Source: Sphingomonas arvum
Lineage (GTDB): Bacteria > Pseudomonadota > Alphaproteobacteria > Sphingomonadales > Sphingomonadaceae
Reading direction: 5' to 3'
Assembly (NCBI RefSeq): GCF_026013565.1
Contig: NZ_JAPDOB010000001.1
Span: 1,142,178 to 1,206,177, forward strand
Length of the DNA stretch: 64,000 bases
Both the position numbers and the translations under genes were made by a program. The notes under the pieces were generated by a model, which saw nothing but the letters and a program-made list of their open reading frames with translations, was not told the origin of the DNA and did no database searches. How positions within the stretch are numbered: position 1 is the stretch's first letter; every line of letters starts with the position of its first letter. Positions 8,222 to 17,260 of this stretch are shown piece after piece.

Positions 8222-8250
8222 GAAATGCAACGTCCGCTCGTAGGCGGACG
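8222..8250 (-). terminator. Intrinsic terminator-like hairpin after the wall hydrolase gene
   Basis: On the minus strand a perfect seven-pair CGTCCGC/GCGGACG stem with a six-base loop is followed by TTGCATTTC. It begins seven bases after the SleB-type gene stop at 8257. Confidence 0.5.
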
Positions 8251-8256
8251 CGCGCG

Positions 8257-9462
8257 CTACTCTTCGCCGCCGGCGGAGGTCACGGGCGCGCCCACCTTCG
8301 CCGATGGCGGGATCGCCGCAGCCTTCGCAGGTGGCGCAACGGGCTTGCCAAGGGGCTTGGGCGCGGTGCCCTCGACTTGGCCGCTCATGCTCCACTGCGA
8401 ACTGGCCGAGCCCATAGTGGGCGGCGTGGCCGCGATTACCGGCTGCCCCGGCTTGCCCGCCGGCAGGCGCATGGTCAGCCGCGCGTCGCCGCCGAGCGTC
8501 GTCTCCGCCGCGACCAGCTTGGCAAGCTCCGGCGGCAACTCGCGCTTCGCTTCGACCACCGCCTCGGGCACGTCTTCAGAATCGATGGCAGCGGTCGCGC
8601 TCACCGCCTGCTCGCGCGCCTCGGCGGCGAGCGCCAGCGAGCGGAGGGCGTATGGGTCGGCCTCATGCTTACTGTAGCGCTGCGAGAAAGCGTTCGGCTG
8701 GCCCCAGCCACCTTTCCAGCGATAGAAGATGTGGGCCCCGACTACCGCGTTCTTGGTCAGCGTCGGTGCCCAATAAGGCACAACGTAATTGGCATGGTAA
8801 TGGGTCGCGTTGCCGACCGGGGCATAGACATAGCCCTGCAGTGCCTCATGGGCGAGCTTGCGGGCACGGTCCCAATAGCTGCGCATCGGCTGGCTGTAGA
8901 GCGAGCCGTCGCAAGTGAAGCTGAACTGGCAGCCGGTCGGCCGCTCGGACCCTTGGAACACCACACCGCAAACCGAGCTCGGGAAGGCCGGATGGCGCAC
9001 GCGGTTCAGGATCACCTGAGCGACGGCGCGCTGCCCTTCTTCGGACTCGCGGGCGGCTTCGTAGTAGATCCCCTGCGTCAGGCAGGTCAGTGCCCGCAGA
9101 TAGGCCGTGCTCTTTACCGAACTGGCGACGAACGGCAGCGCGGCGGGGTTCGGTCCGCTTGCGACCGGCACAGCGGCGTTCAATGCCACCGCCTTATCGG
9201 GCGCCACATCACGGACCTGAAACGGAGTGAACGTCTGCGCCTGCTTCGCGACCGTTGCCACAGCCGCCGGCTCCGCAGGCGCCGACGCCCTGGGAAGCTC
9301 GCTCGGGCTGTTGTTTGCAATCAGGCTGAAGCCGGCGAGGACGGCGGTCGCCACGCCCAAGCCGCCGGCCGCCTCGCGACGGTGCCGCTGGAACCAGGCG
9401 TGCATGCGGACGAACGCCGGATGAGCCGCAACCGGCTGAAGAGTAAGAGCGAGACTGGTCAT
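8257..9462 (-). CDS. SleB-type cell wall hydrolase (Hydrolase_2 domain)
   Basis: A 401-residue protein predicted to cleave peptidoglycan in the periplasm. A membrane anchor lies near residues 31-50 (the LGVATAVLAGFSLIANN segment). A Hydrolase_2/SleB domain (about 125-250) carries LTQGIYYEAARESEEGQRAV with the likely catalytic Glu, plus ILNRVRHPAFPSSVCGVVFQ and the C-terminal GNATHYHANYV motif, all typical of the family. The C-terminal 130 residues are Ala/Pro-rich and low complexity. I use the ATG at 9462; the open frame runs nine codons further to 9489. It is convergent with tRNA-Asp. Confidence 0.9.
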   Translation of the reverse strand: MTSLALTLQPVAAHPAFVRMHAWFQRHRREAAGGLGVATAVLAGFSLIANNSPSELPRASAPAEPAAVATVAKQAQTFTPFQVRDVAPDKAVALNAAVPVASGPNPAALPFVASSVKSTAYLRALTCLTQGIYYEAARESEEGQRAVAQVILNRVRHPAFPSSVCGVVFQGSERPTGCQFSFTCDGSLYSQPMRSYWDRARKLAHEALQGYVYAPVGNATHYHANYVVPYWAPTLTKNAVVGAHIFYRWKGGWGQPNAFSQRYSKHEADPYALRSLALAAEAREQAVSATAAIDSEDVPEAVVEAKRELPPELAKLVAAETTLGGDARLTMRLPAGKPGQPVIAATPPTMGSASSQWSMSGQVEGTAPKPLGKPVAPPAKAAAIPPSAKVGAPVTSAGGEE

Positions 9463-9498
9463 GAGATGTGTGTTATTTAAGCAACTCACTGACTTAAT

Positions 9499-9735
9499 TC
9501 AAGGCCGGCGCCGTTCGCCCCGCCACCGCCCGGTCTCGCTCCAACGCATTACTGGCTTCAGTGGCAGCACCCAGACGAACCCAGCGATCACGTAGAACAG
9601 CGCCTGCGCGATGCCTGGCCAGCGCCCGACAACCGGTGACAGGCTGGCCACGATCAGCGCCCAAACAGCGATCACCCCGAGGACCATGAAGATGCCGACG
9701 GTTGGCCGGGGCCGGGGCTCTAGTTCCTGATTCAA
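9499..9735 (-). CDS. DUF2842 family small membrane protein
   Basis: A 78-residue protein with two membrane helices: TVGIFMVLGVIAVWALIVAS and an ALFYVIAGFVWVLPL segment, ending in a basic tail. This is the alphaproteobacterial DUF2842 pattern (ending in LPLKPVMRWSET). The start is a TTG at 9735, decided by a Shine-Dalgarno AGGAG eight bases upstream and by overlap with the 5-formyl-THF cyclo-ligase stop (TTGA). Function unknown. It is in an operon with the cyclo-ligase gene. Confidence 0.85.
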   Translation of the reverse strand: MNQELEPRPRPTVGIFMVLGVIAVWALIVASLSPVVGRWPGIAQALFYVIAGFVWVLPLKPVMRWSETGRWRGERRRP

Positions 9736-10319
9736 CGGGCAAACTCCTGAAGGCCATCGGGTGAAGCAAAGCCGTCCAGCGGTACGTCCCACGGGTCGGG
9801 CGCAAGTTGTTCGGTCACCAGCTGGAAGGGCCAGCCCACCCCCACCAGCCGGGCTCCCGCCCCGCGCAGCCCAGGCAGGGTGCGGTCATAGTGCCCCTTG
9901 CCCATGCCGATGCGGTTTCCGCTTATGTCGATGACGATCAACGGGATCAGCAGCAGGTCGGGCGACACGATTGCCGCTGCGGCATCGGGCTGCAGGATGC
10001 CCCACGGCCCGGGATCGACCGGCTCCCCGGCCCGGAACGTCATTCGGCTATCGCGGTCGGCGAAGAAGGGCAGGGCGGTCGTCTTCCCCATCGCCCGCGC
10101 GCGCTCCAGTGCGGGGAGGCAGCTCACCTCGTCCTTCATGGGAAAGTAAGCGGCCACCCTGGTGCAGGCGAACAGCAGCGGATCGAGCGCTTCGGCCAGC
10201 TGTGCCTCAAGGCGCTTGCGCGTTTCGGGGGTGAGGCTCGCGGCGTAGTCGCGCCGCCGCCGCCGCATGGCGTCGCGCAACGCGCCCTTGTCAAGAACGG
10301 GAGGTGACGGGACCGCCAT
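9732..10319 (-). CDS. fthC: 5-formyltetrahydrofolate cyclo-ligase
   Basis: Converts 5-formyl-THF to 5,10-methenyl-THF with ATP in the cytoplasm. The 195 residues contain the N-terminal Arg-rich helix (RDAMRRRRRDYAAS), a DPG-like FRAGEPVDPGPWGILQP segment, and the hallmark IGMGKGHYDRTLP loop that binds substrate. Placement directly downstream of 6S RNA and zapA is the classic proteobacterial arrangement (ygfA in E. coli). The start is ambiguous: the ATG at 10319 lies in the 3' closing strand of 6S RNA. A TTG at 10280 with AAGG upstream would still keep the folded domain. Confidence 0.93.
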   Translation of the reverse strand: MAVPSPPVLDKGALRDAMRRRRRDYAASLTPETRKRLEAQLAEALDPLLFACTRVAAYFPMKDEVSCLPALERARAMGKTTALPFFADRDSRMTFRAGEPVDPGPWGILQPDAAAAIVSPDLLLIPLIVIDISGNRIGMGKGHYDRTLPGLRGAGARLVGVGWPFQLVTEQLAPDPWDVPLDGFASPDGLQEFAR

Positions 10320-10464
10320 GAGGTCGTTACTCAGAAATCCACTGACGCCTGTAACGTCAGGTGGGGACCATATACGTCGGACCAGGGTCCGGGCAGGGAC
10401 AGCCCCCATGGATCGGGAATAGCCTCAGGGATGTCGAAGAGCTCGTGCCTGGCAGTACCCGTCA
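10305..10464 (-). ncRNA. ssrS: 6S RNA
   Basis: Regulatory RNA that mimics an open promoter and sequesters sigma-70 RNA polymerase. On the minus strand the two ends pair as TGACGGG-T-ACTGCCA with TGGCGGTCCCGTCA: 14 pairs, one G-U and one bulged U, enclosing about 160 nt. The 5' side of the bubble carries UCCCUGAGGCUAUUCC, close to the CCCUGAGCCGAU motif of gammaproteobacterial 6S. The internal stem has UGGGG/CCCCA, the apical hairpin CGGAC/GUCCG, and the 3' bubble side a CUGACG/CGUCAG hairpin. Position between zapA and 5-formyl-THF cyclo-ligase matches known 6S loci. Exact ends are estimated from pairing. Confidence 0.85.
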
Positions 10465-10473
10465 TATCCTGAT

Positions 10474-10797
10474 CTAGGGTGCGGCGGCCGTTTTCTCAAG
10501 GCTTCCCGCAAGCCTTTCCAGCCGTTCGGCCAGTGCATCGACCCGGCGCACCACCTGGGGGTCGGGTGGCATCAGCGGCTGCGGTGCCTGCACGCCCACC
10601 TTGTCGATCAGCTGGTCGGCGATCAGCAGGGAGGCGAACAGCAGCTGGCGGGCCTCGCTCAGCGCACCCATGCCGGCCAGCGCCTCGCGGCTCTTGGCGT
10701 CCACGATGGCAACCGCGGCGCGTAGGTTGTCCTCCTCGCCGTCTCGGCATGCCACACGGTAGCGGCGTCCAGCGATGTCAACGTCGAGTTCCGCCAT
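10474..10797 (-). CDS. zapA: Cell division protein ZapA
   Basis: Cytoplasmic protein that cross-links FtsZ filaments at the division ring. The 107 residues begin MAELDVDIAGRRYRVACRDGEE, the conserved ZapA head with the Y-x-V-x-C-x-x-G-E-E element. They continue as a long helix (ARQLLFASLLIADQL) and a C-terminal coiled coil suited to tetramerisation. It lies three bases after a small coiled-coil gene and immediately upstream of 6S RNA. Confidence 0.93.
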   Translation of the reverse strand: MAELDVDIAGRRYRVACRDGEEDNLRAAVAIVDAKSREALAGMGALSEARQLLFASLLIADQLIDKVGVQAPQPLMPPDPQVVRRVDALAERLERLAGSLEKTAAAP

Positions 10798-10800
10798 CGC

Positions 10801-10974
10801 TCAGGCCTCCGCCCGCTGGATCAACTGGTCCAGCTCCGCGATGGCCTCGCGGACACGTTCGCGCAATTGCTCTTCCTTGTAGCCCCGGCGCGACAGGGCG
10901 TCCGCGGCACGCTCGGCGCGGGCGAGCGCTCGCTCGGCGCGCGTCAGCGCCAGTTCCAGTGCCTGTTCGGTCAT
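10801..10974 (-). CDS. Small coiled-coil protein upstream of zapA
   Basis: A 57-residue ORF starting at the ATG at 10974, too short for many gene finders. It is almost entirely charged helix rich in Ala, Arg and Glu (ERALARAERAADALSRR, then EEQLRERVREAIAELDQL), with strong heptad character. It ends three bases before the zapA start, so the two are surely co-transcribed. No family is recognised. A structural or division-related role is inferred from the neighbour only. Confidence 0.75.
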   Translation of the reverse strand: MTEQALELALTRAERALARAERAADALSRRGYKEEQLRERVREAIAELDQLIQRAEA

Positions 10975-11104
10975 GGAACGGAGCTAGGCTCAAGCATCCC
11001 GGGGGGCAAGGTTGACGCATCACCGCTCACCGCCCAAAGGAGCCGGGCTATCGGCCCCACCGAGTCCGGCCCGGGGCACGCCCGTGTTCAGACCTGGAGA
11101 TACC

Positions 11105-13093
11105 ATGCAGCCGACGCAGCGCCGTCTCGCCAATGCCATCCGGGCACTGGCCATGGACGCGGTCGAGACCGCCAACTCCGGTCATCCTGGGATGCCGATG
11201 GGCATGGCCGACGCAGCTACCGCCTTGTTCACACGGGCTCTGAAGTTCGACCCGCAAGATCCGCGCTGGCCTGACCGCGACCGCTTCGTGCTGTCGGCCG
11301 GACACGGCTCCATGCTGATCTACGCCTTGCTTTACCTTACTGGCTATGAGCGGCCGACGATGGACGACATCCGTCGCTTCCGTAAGCTTGGGTCTCCGTG
11401 CGCAGGGCACCCGGAGAACTTTGAGCTGCCCGGCGTCGAGACCACCACCGGCCCGCTCGGTCAGGGCCTCGCGACGGCCGTCGGCATGGCTGTCGCCGAG
11501 CGCCACCTCAACGCCGTCTACGGCGACGAGCTGGTCGACCACCGCACCTACGTCATTGCGGGCGACGGCTGCTTGATGGAAGGGATCAACCACGAAGCGG
11601 TGGGCCTCGCCGGCAACCTGAAGCTCGGCCGGCTGATCGTTCTATGGGACGACAATCGCATCACCATCGATGGCTCTACGGACCTCAGCCGCAACGAAGA
11701 CGTGATCGCCCGCCACGAGGCGTGCGGCTGGCACACGGTCGAGTGCGACGGCATGGACGCCGGCAAGGTCGCCGCCGCCATTGAGAAAGCCAAGGCCGAT
11801 CCGCGCCCAAGCCTGATCCGCTGCAAGACGATCATCGGCTATGGGGCTCCTAACAAGCAGGGCACCGCGGCGACCCACGGCGCCGCGCTGGGCAAGGACG
11901 AAGTCGAGGCCGCCCGCGCCGAGCTTGGCCTCGAACCGGCCGAGTTCACGATCCCCGACGACGTGCTCGCTGCCTGGCGCAAGGCCGGCGAACGCGGCGC
12001 GACCGAGCGCCAGGCGTGGGAAGAGCGGCTCGCCGCAAGCGGCAAGGCCGACGACTTCCGCGCTGCCATGGCTGGCCAGGTCGGAACCGAGTGGCTGGCT
12101 CCCTATCTCGATACGCTCCTCGCCAGCCCGCCCAAGGTCGCTACGCGCAAGGCGTCGGAGTTGGCGCTGGAGGCGATCAACGCCGCCACCCCGCTCACCA
12201 TCGGCGGCTCGGCCGACCTGACGGGCTCCAACAACACCAAGACCAAGGCGCAGGCGCCGCTCACCGCGGACGATTACTCGGGCCGCTACATCTACTACGG
12301 CATCCGTGAGTTCGGCATGGCGGCGGCGATGAACGGCATGGCGCTGCACGGCGGCGTGGTGCCGTACGGCGGCACCTTCGCGGTCTTCTCCGACTATTGC
12401 CGCCCCGCCATCCGCCTGTCGGCCCTGCAACGGGCGCGGGTCGTCTACGTGATGACCCATGACTCCATCGGCCTGGGCGAGGACGGACCGACCCACCAGC
12501 CGATCGAGCACCTCCAGTCGCTGCGCTGCATGCCCGGCCTGCACGTCTACCGCCCGGCCGACGCGGTCGAGACCGCGGAATGCTGGGCGCTCGCGCTCGA
12601 GGACGACGGGCCGTCGCTGCTCGCGCTTTCCCGCCAGAACCTCGCGCCCGTCCGCACCGAAGCGGCAGGAGAGAACCTTTCGGCTCGTGGAGCGTATCGC
12701 CTCCGTAACGCTTCGGGCGCGCGCAAGGTGATCCTGCTCGCTACCGGTTCGGAAGTGGAGATCGCGTTGGGGGTGGCGGACAAGCTGGAAGGGCAGGGGA
12801 TCGGCGCGGACGTCGTGTCGATGCCCTCGACCACCCGGTTTGACGCGCAGGACGCGGCCTACCGCGAGGACATCTTGCCGGACGTGTCCAACCGCCAAAT
12901 CCTGCGTGTCTCGATCGAGGCCGGCAGCACGATCGGGTGGGAGCGCTACACGGGCCTGCACGGCCTGCGCATCGGTATCGACGGGTTTGGCGCCTCCGCG
13001 CCGGCCCCTGACTTGTACGCCCACTTCGGGCTCACGCCGGACGCGATCACCACGCGCATCATCGGCTATCTCGACCAAAGGGAGATGAAATGA
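11105..13093 (+). CDS. tkt: Transketolase
   Basis: Thiamine-diphosphate enzyme moving two-carbon units in the pentose phosphate pathway. The 662 residues match the family length. N-terminal motifs include [16 protein letters not shown] and the ThDP-binding [13 protein letters not shown] (about residue 153) with [10 protein letters not shown]. The pyrimidine domain carries [16 protein letters not shown]. The start ATG at 11105 is preceded by GGAG with seven-base spacing; the open frame runs 31 codons further upstream without similarity. First gene of tkt-gap-pgk-fda-thiE; its stop overlaps the gap start (ATGA). Confidence 0.97.
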   Translation: MQPTQRRLANAIRALAMDAVETANSGHPGMPMGMADAATALFTRALKFDPQDPRWPDRDRFVLSAGHGSMLIYALLYLTGYERPTMDDIRRFRKLGSPCAGHPENFELPGVETTTGPLGQGLATAVGMAVAERHLNAVYGDELVDHRTYVIAGDGCLMEGINHEAVGLAGNLKLGRLIVLWDDNRITIDGSTDLSRNEDVIARHEACGWHTVECDGMDAGKVAAAIEKAKADPRPSLIRCKTIIGYGAPNKQGTAATHGAALGKDEVEAARAELGLEPAEFTIPDDVLAAWRKAGERGATERQAWEERLAASGKADDFRAAMAGQVGTEWLAPYLDTLLASPPKVATRKASELALEAINAATPLTIGGSADLTGSNNTKTKAQAPLTADDYSGRYIYYGIREFGMAAAMNGMALHGGVVPYGGTFAVFSDYCRPAIRLSALQRARVVYVMTHDSIGLGEDGPTHQPIEHLQSLRCMPGLHVYRPADAVETAECWALALEDDGPSLLALSRQNLAPVRTEAAGENLSARGAYRLRNASGARKVILLATGSEVEIALGVADKLEGQGIGADVVSMPSTTRFDAQDAAYREDILPDVSNRQILRVSIEAGSTIGWERYTGLHGLRIGIDGFGASAPAPDLYAHFGLTPDAITTRIIGYLDQREMK

Positions 13094-14097
13094 CCAAAGT
13101 TGCCATCAACGGGTTCGGCCGCATCGGCCGCCTGGTCGCGCGCGCCATTCTAGAGCGCCCCGATTGCGGGCTGGAGCTGGTCGCGATCAATGACCTGGCC
13201 GATGCCAAGTCGAACGCCATGCTGTTCAAGCGCGACAGCGTGCACGGCGCCTTTCCGGGTGAGGTGAGCGCCGAAGGCAACGACATCATCATCAACGGCA
13301 AGCGCATCGCCGTCACGGCCGAGCGCGACCCGGCCAACCTGCCGCACCGCGAGCACGGCGTCGAACTGGCGCTGGAGTGCACCGGCTTCTTCACCAGCAA
13401 GGAAGGCGGGCAGAAGCATATCGAGGCTGGCGCCAAGCGCGTGCTTATCTCCGCTCCGGCCAAGGGTGCGGACCTCACGGTCGTCTACGGCGTCAATCAC
13501 GACAAGCTGACCGCGGAGCACACCATCGTCTCCAACGCCAGCTGCACCACCAACTGCCTCGCGCCGGTCGCCAAGGTGATGAACGACGTCATCGGCATCG
13601 AGCGCGGCCTGATGACCACCATCCACGCCTACACCAATGACCAGAAGATCCTGGACCAGATCCACAGCGACATGCGCCGGGCCCGTGCGGCCGGCATGAG
13701 CATCATTCCGACCACCACCGGCGCCGCCCGCGCGGTCGGTGAGGTGCTGCCGGAGCTGAAGGGCAAGCTCGACGGCTCGGCCGTGCGCGTGCCGACGCCC
13801 AACGTCAGCCTCGTCGACCTGACCTTCACGCCCAAGCGCGACACCACGCTGGAAGAGGTTAACGGCGCGCTCAAGGCAGCCAGCGAGAACGGCCCGCTCA
13901 AGGGTATCCTCGCCTACACCGACGAGCCACTGGTCTCGATCGACCTCAACCACAATCCAGCGAGCTCGACCGTGGACAGCCTGGAAACGGCCGTGCTGGA
14001 AGGCAAGCTGGTCCGCGTAGTCAGCTGGTACGACAACGAATGGGGCTTCTCCAACCGCATGGTCGACACGGCGTGCGCGATGGCGAAGCTCGGCTGA
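13090..14097 (+). CDS. gap: Type I glyceraldehyde-3-phosphate dehydrogenase
   Basis: Oxidises glyceraldehyde-3-phosphate to 1,3-bisphosphoglycerate in central carbon metabolism. The 335 residues show the Rossmann start [15 protein letters not shown], the catalytic Cys in [12 protein letters not shown] (about residue 151), and the C-terminal [15 protein letters not shown]. It overlaps tkt by four bases and is followed two bases later by pgk. NAD versus NADP preference is not clear; the AINDLAD segment with Asp after strand 2 favours NAD. Confidence 0.97.
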   Translation: MTKVAINGFGRIGRLVARAILERPDCGLELVAINDLADAKSNAMLFKRDSVHGAFPGEVSAEGNDIIINGKRIAVTAERDPANLPHREHGVELALECTGFFTSKEGGQKHIEAGAKRVLISAPAKGADLTVVYGVNHDKLTAEHTIVSNASCTTNCLAPVAKVMNDVIGIERGLMTTIHAYTNDQKILDQIHSDMRRARAAGMSIIPTTTGAARAVGEVLPELKGKLDGSAVRVPTPNVSLVDLTFTPKRDTTLEEVNGALKAASENGPLKGILAYTDEPLVSIDLNHNPASSTVDSLETAVLEGKLVRVVSWYDNEWGFSNRMVDTACAMAKLG

Positions 14098-14099
14098 GC

Positions 14100-15302
14100 A
14101 TGGCGTTCCGGACCCTCGACGACCTTCCCGCCGACCTGACCGGCAAGCGGGTCCTCGTCCGCGTCGACCTCAACGTGCCGATGCAGGACGGGGCCGTATC
14201 GGACGCCACCCGCCTGCAAGCGGCGCTGCCCACGGTGCTGGAGCTGTCTGACCGCGGCGCGATCGTGCTGCTGCTCAGCCACTTCGGCCGGCCCAAGGGC
14301 CAGAACCGCCCGGACATGAGCACCGCCTTGCTGGTGAAGCCGCTGACCGACCTCACGGGCCGCTCCGTGCGCTTCATCGAGGATTGCGCGGGCTCGCAGG
14401 CGGAGCGGGCGGTCAGCACCATGACGCCGGGCGCGATTGGGGTGCTGGAGAACACCCGCTTCCACGCCGAGGAGGAAGCGAACGACCCGGCCTTCAGCCA
14501 GGCCATGGCGGCGCTCGGCGACTATTACGTCAACGACGCCTTCTCTGCCGCGCACCGGGCCCACAGCTCCACGGAAGGGGTGGCGCACTTGCTGCCATCC
14601 TTCGCCGGCCGGGCGATGGAAGCCGAACTGAAGGCCCTGGAAAAGGCCCTCGGCAATCCGGAGCGGCCGGTGGCGGCGGTGGTCGGCGGCGCCAAGGTGT
14701 CGAGCAAGCTTGCGGTGCTCGGCCACCTGGTCGGCAAGGTCGATCACCTGATCATCGGCGGCGGCATGGCCAATACGTTCCTTGCCGCACGCGGCGTGAA
14801 CGTCGGCAAGTCATTGTGCGAGCATGACCTGACCGGCGAAGCGGAAAGCATCCTCGCCCGTGCCGACGAGGCCGGCTGCACCGTACACCTGCCTTACGAC
14901 GTGGTGGTCGCCAAGGAGTTCGCGGCCAATCCGCCGAGCCTGCGTACCTGCAACGTCCACGAGGTCGCGGCCGACGAGATGATCCTCGACGTCGGCCCGG
15001 CCGCGGTCGAGGCGCTGGCCGACGCGCTCAAGACCTGCCGGACGCTGGTCTGGAACGGTCCGCTGGGCGCGTTCGAAACCCCGCCGTTCGACGCGGCCAC
15101 GGTTACGCTGGCCCGCACGGCCGCCGCGCTGACCCAGGATGGCAGCATCGTCTCCGTCGCTGGCGGCGGGGACACCGTTGCGGCCTTGAACCATGCTGGC
15201 GTCGCGGCCGACTTCACGTTCGTCTCGACGGCGGGCGGAGCATTTCTCGAGTGGATGGAAGGGCGCACGCTTCCCGGCGTCGCCGCCCTCCAGCAGCAAT
15301 AA
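14100..15302 (+). CDS. pgk: Phosphoglycerate kinase
   Basis: Transfers phosphate from 1,3-bisphosphoglycerate to ADP. The 400 residues contain the signature [27 protein letters not shown] for substrate binding, [14 protein letters not shown], and the nucleotide-binding [15 protein letters not shown] near the C-terminus. The ATG at 14100 follows the gap stop by two bases; an ORF extending 20 codons upstream is an overlap artefact. Third gene of the carbon operon. Confidence 0.97.
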   Translation: MAFRTLDDLPADLTGKRVLVRVDLNVPMQDGAVSDATRLQAALPTVLELSDRGAIVLLLSHFGRPKGQNRPDMSTALLVKPLTDLTGRSVRFIEDCAGSQAERAVSTMTPGAIGVLENTRFHAEEEANDPAFSQAMAALGDYYVNDAFSAAHRAHSSTEGVAHLLPSFAGRAMEAELKALEKALGNPERPVAAVVGGAKVSSKLAVLGHLVGKVDHLIIGGGMANTFLAARGVNVGKSLCEHDLTGEAESILARADEAGCTVHLPYDVVVAKEFAANPPSLRTCNVHEVAADEMILDVGPAAVEALADALKTCRTLVWNGPLGAFETPPFDAATVTLARTAAALTQDGSIVSVAGGGDTVAALNHAGVAADFTFVSTAGGAFLEWMEGRTLPGVAALQQQ

Positions 15303-15315
15303 GGACGACAGAACG

Positions 15316-16215
15316 ATGAACACGCAGGACATGCGGCAGAAGATCAAGGCCGGGCAGGGCTTCATCGCGGCGCTCGATCAGTCGGGCGGCTCTACGCCCA
15401 AGGCGTTGGCCGGCTATGGCGTCGACGAGGGCGCCTGGTCGACCGAGGACGAAATGTACGGCCTGATCCACGATATGCGCTCGCGGATCATCACTGCGCC
15501 CAGCTTCGGCAGTGGCAAGGTGATCGGCGCCATCCTGTTCGAACGCACCATGGACGGCCAGGTTGAAGGCAAGCCGACTCCGCAGGCGCTGATCGAGCGC
15601 GGCGTCGTGCCGTTCATCAAGATCGACAAGGGTCTGGAGGAAGAGCGCAACGGCGTGCAGCTGATGAAGCCCATGCCAGAGCTCGACGCTCTGCTGACCC
15701 GCGCCAAGGCCCTTGGCGTGTACGGCACCAAGGAGCGTTCGGTCATCAACCAGGCGAACGAGGCCGGTATTGCCGAGATCGTCGGCCAGCAGTTCGAGGT
15801 CGCCACCCATGTGCTGCGTCACGGCTTGGTGCCGATGATCGAGCCGGAAGTGAACATCAAGAGCGCCGACCGTGCCGCTTCCGATCGCCTCCTGCGCGAC
15901 GAGATCCTCCGCCACCTCGACCGCCTGCCGGAAGGCAGCGAGGTCATGCTGAAGCTGTCCATCCCCGCGGAGGCCGGGCTGTTCCAGCCGCTGGTCGAGC
16001 ACCCGCGCGTACTCCGCGTCGTGGCGCTGTCCGGCGGCTTCAGCCGCCAGGACGCCTGCAGTGAGCTGGCCAAGAACCCCGGCATGATCGCCAGCTTCAG
16101 CCGCGCGCTGCTGTCCGACCTCCGGCACCAGCAGAGCGACCAGGAGTTCGACCAGACCCTCGGCCAGGCGATCGACGACATCCACTGCGCCAGCACGGAA
16201 AAGGTCGCCGCGTAA
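15316..16215 (+). CDS. fda: Class I fructose-bisphosphate aldolase
   Basis: Schiff-base aldolase splitting fructose-1,6-bisphosphate. The 299 residues match the bacterial class I (FdaB-like) family: ALDQSGGSTPKAL near the N-terminus, KIDKGLEEE around residue 98, and the likely Schiff-base Lys in MLKLSIPAEAG near residue 212. This is metal-independent, unlike the class II enzyme often seen in bacteria. It lies 13 bp after pgk and 11 bp before thiE. Confidence 0.95.
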   Translation: MNTQDMRQKIKAGQGFIAALDQSGGSTPKALAGYGVDEGAWSTEDEMYGLIHDMRSRIITAPSFGSGKVIGAILFERTMDGQVEGKPTPQALIERGVVPFIKIDKGLEEERNGVQLMKPMPELDALLTRAKALGVYGTKERSVINQANEAGIAEIVGQQFEVATHVLRHGLVPMIEPEVNIKSADRAASDRLLRDEILRHLDRLPEGSEVMLKLSIPAEAGLFQPLVEHPRVLRVVALSGGFSRQDACSELAKNPGMIASFSRALLSDLRHQQSDQEFDQTLGQAIDDIHCASTEKVAA

Positions 16216-16226
16216 GCGCCTCTCTG

Positions 16227-16904
16227 ATGGACGACGACGATCTCCCTGACCTGACCGGGTTTGCCGAGCGCTTCGAAGCCGAAGCGCGCGGCCCCGCGCA
16301 CCTGTACCTGATCAGCCCGCAGGAGGTCGGCGGCAGCTTCCCCGACCGGCTGAGGGCGGCGCTGAACGGCGGGGAGGTAACCGCGTTCCAGCTGCGGGTG
16401 AAAGGAGTTGATCAGCACCAGCTGGTGCGCCTCGCCGAGCCGCTGCAGGCGATCTGCGCCGAACGCGAGGTCGCCTTCATCGTCAACGACGACATGAGCC
16501 TGGCCAAGCGGATTGGCGCCGACGGGGTCCACCTCGGCCAGGAGGACGGCGATCCGCGCGAGGCGCGACAACTGCTCGGCCCGGGCGCGCAGATCGGAGT
16601 CACCTGCCACGACAGCCGCCACCTGGCGATGGAAGCCGGTGAAGCTGGCGCGGACTATGTGGCCTTCGGCGCCTTCTTCCCGACCACCACCAAGCAGGTG
16701 AAGCACCGAGCCGAGCCCTCGATCCTTGGCTGGTGGTCGACCCTGTTCGAAGTGCCCTGCGTCGCCATCGGCGGCATCACGCCGCAGAACGGGGCCGAAC
16801 TGGTCAGGGCAGGCGCAGACTTCCTCGCGGTCAGCGGCGCCGTATGGAACGCCGACGACCCGGCGACCGCCGTTGCGGCGTTTGGCGAGGCTTTGCGTCG
16901 CTAG
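16227..16904 (+). CDS. thiE: Thiamine phosphate synthase
   Basis: TIM-barrel enzyme joining the pyrimidine and thiazole halves of thiamine. The 225 residues carry FIVNDDMSLAKRIGADGVHL, the HLGQEDGDPREAR segment and the C-terminal phosphate loop AIGGITPQNGAELVRAGADF. A 35-residue N-terminal extension (acidic) precedes the usual domain. Being last in an operon with the ThDP enzyme transketolase suggests cofactor and apoenzyme are made together; that link is an inference. Confidence 0.93.
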   Translation: MDDDDLPDLTGFAERFEAEARGPAHLYLISPQEVGGSFPDRLRAALNGGEVTAFQLRVKGVDQHQLVRLAEPLQAICAEREVAFIVNDDMSLAKRIGADGVHLGQEDGDPREARQLLGPGAQIGVTCHDSRHLAMEAGEAGADYVAFGAFFPTTTKQVKHRAEPSILGWWSTLFEVPCVAIGGITPQNGAELVRAGADFLAVSGAVWNADDPATAVAAFGEALRR

Positions 16905-16906
16905 GC

Positions 16907-16932
16907 GGAACGGGGACACCCAACAGCGAGTT
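16907..16932 (+). promoter_or_regulatory. Candidate general stress sigma factor (EcfG-type) promoter
   Basis: GGAAC at 16907-16911 and AGTT at 16929-16932 are separated by 17 bases. The alphaproteobacterial EcfG consensus is GGAAC-N16/17-CGTT, so one base differs. It starts three bases after the thiE stop and ends 28 bases before the start of a Gly-rich hydrophilic protein gene. Confidence 0.4.
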
Positions 16933-16960
16933 CGCTTCCGGATAGCACAGGAGCTCGATG

Positions 16961-17260
16961 ATGGTTGACGGCAAGCAGCCGATGCAGGCGGATGGTTCGG
17001 GCACCCGCCCGAAGATGACGGATGAGAATGGGGAGTTGGCTTCCCGCCGTGATGATCAGATGGCTGGCGGTCTTCCGAACACCGGCGAGTCGGGCGGCGG
17101 AGCGTACCCCAACCCGCATGCGGGCAAAGGCGACAATCCGGACGGACCTGACAAGTTCGGGGGTCATGGTGGTCAGACGGACATCGCCTACCATGGCGGC
17201 GGTCAGCTTGGTGAGGAGCAACAGGCTCCGAATCCGAACTCGGTCACCAAGGAAGACTAG
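16961..17260 (+). CDS. Gly-rich hydrophilic (hydrophilin-like) protein
   Basis: A 99-residue protein with no membrane segment and about 21% Gly (21 of 99), many Asp, Asn, Pro, Gln and Lys, few large hydrophobics, and no Cys or Trp. It is predicted to be disordered. Two ATGs are adjacent (16958 and 16961); AGGAG is seven bases from the second, which decides the start. No family is recognised. The composition resembles stress-related hydrophilins, and a possible EcfG promoter lies upstream; both are inference. Its TAG stop overlaps the convergent HAD gene stop (CTAG). Confidence 0.7.
   Translation: MVDGKQPMQADGSGTRPKMTDENGELASRRDDQMAGGLPNTGESGGGAYPNPHAGKGDNPDGPDKFGGHGGQTDIAYHGGGQLGEEQQAPNPNSVTKED

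Noticed and set aside
9470-9498. Two TTAA boxes upstream of the SleB-type gene as a CtrA site
   Set aside because: The spacing is 13 bases, not the seven of the TTAA-N7-TTAA consensus.
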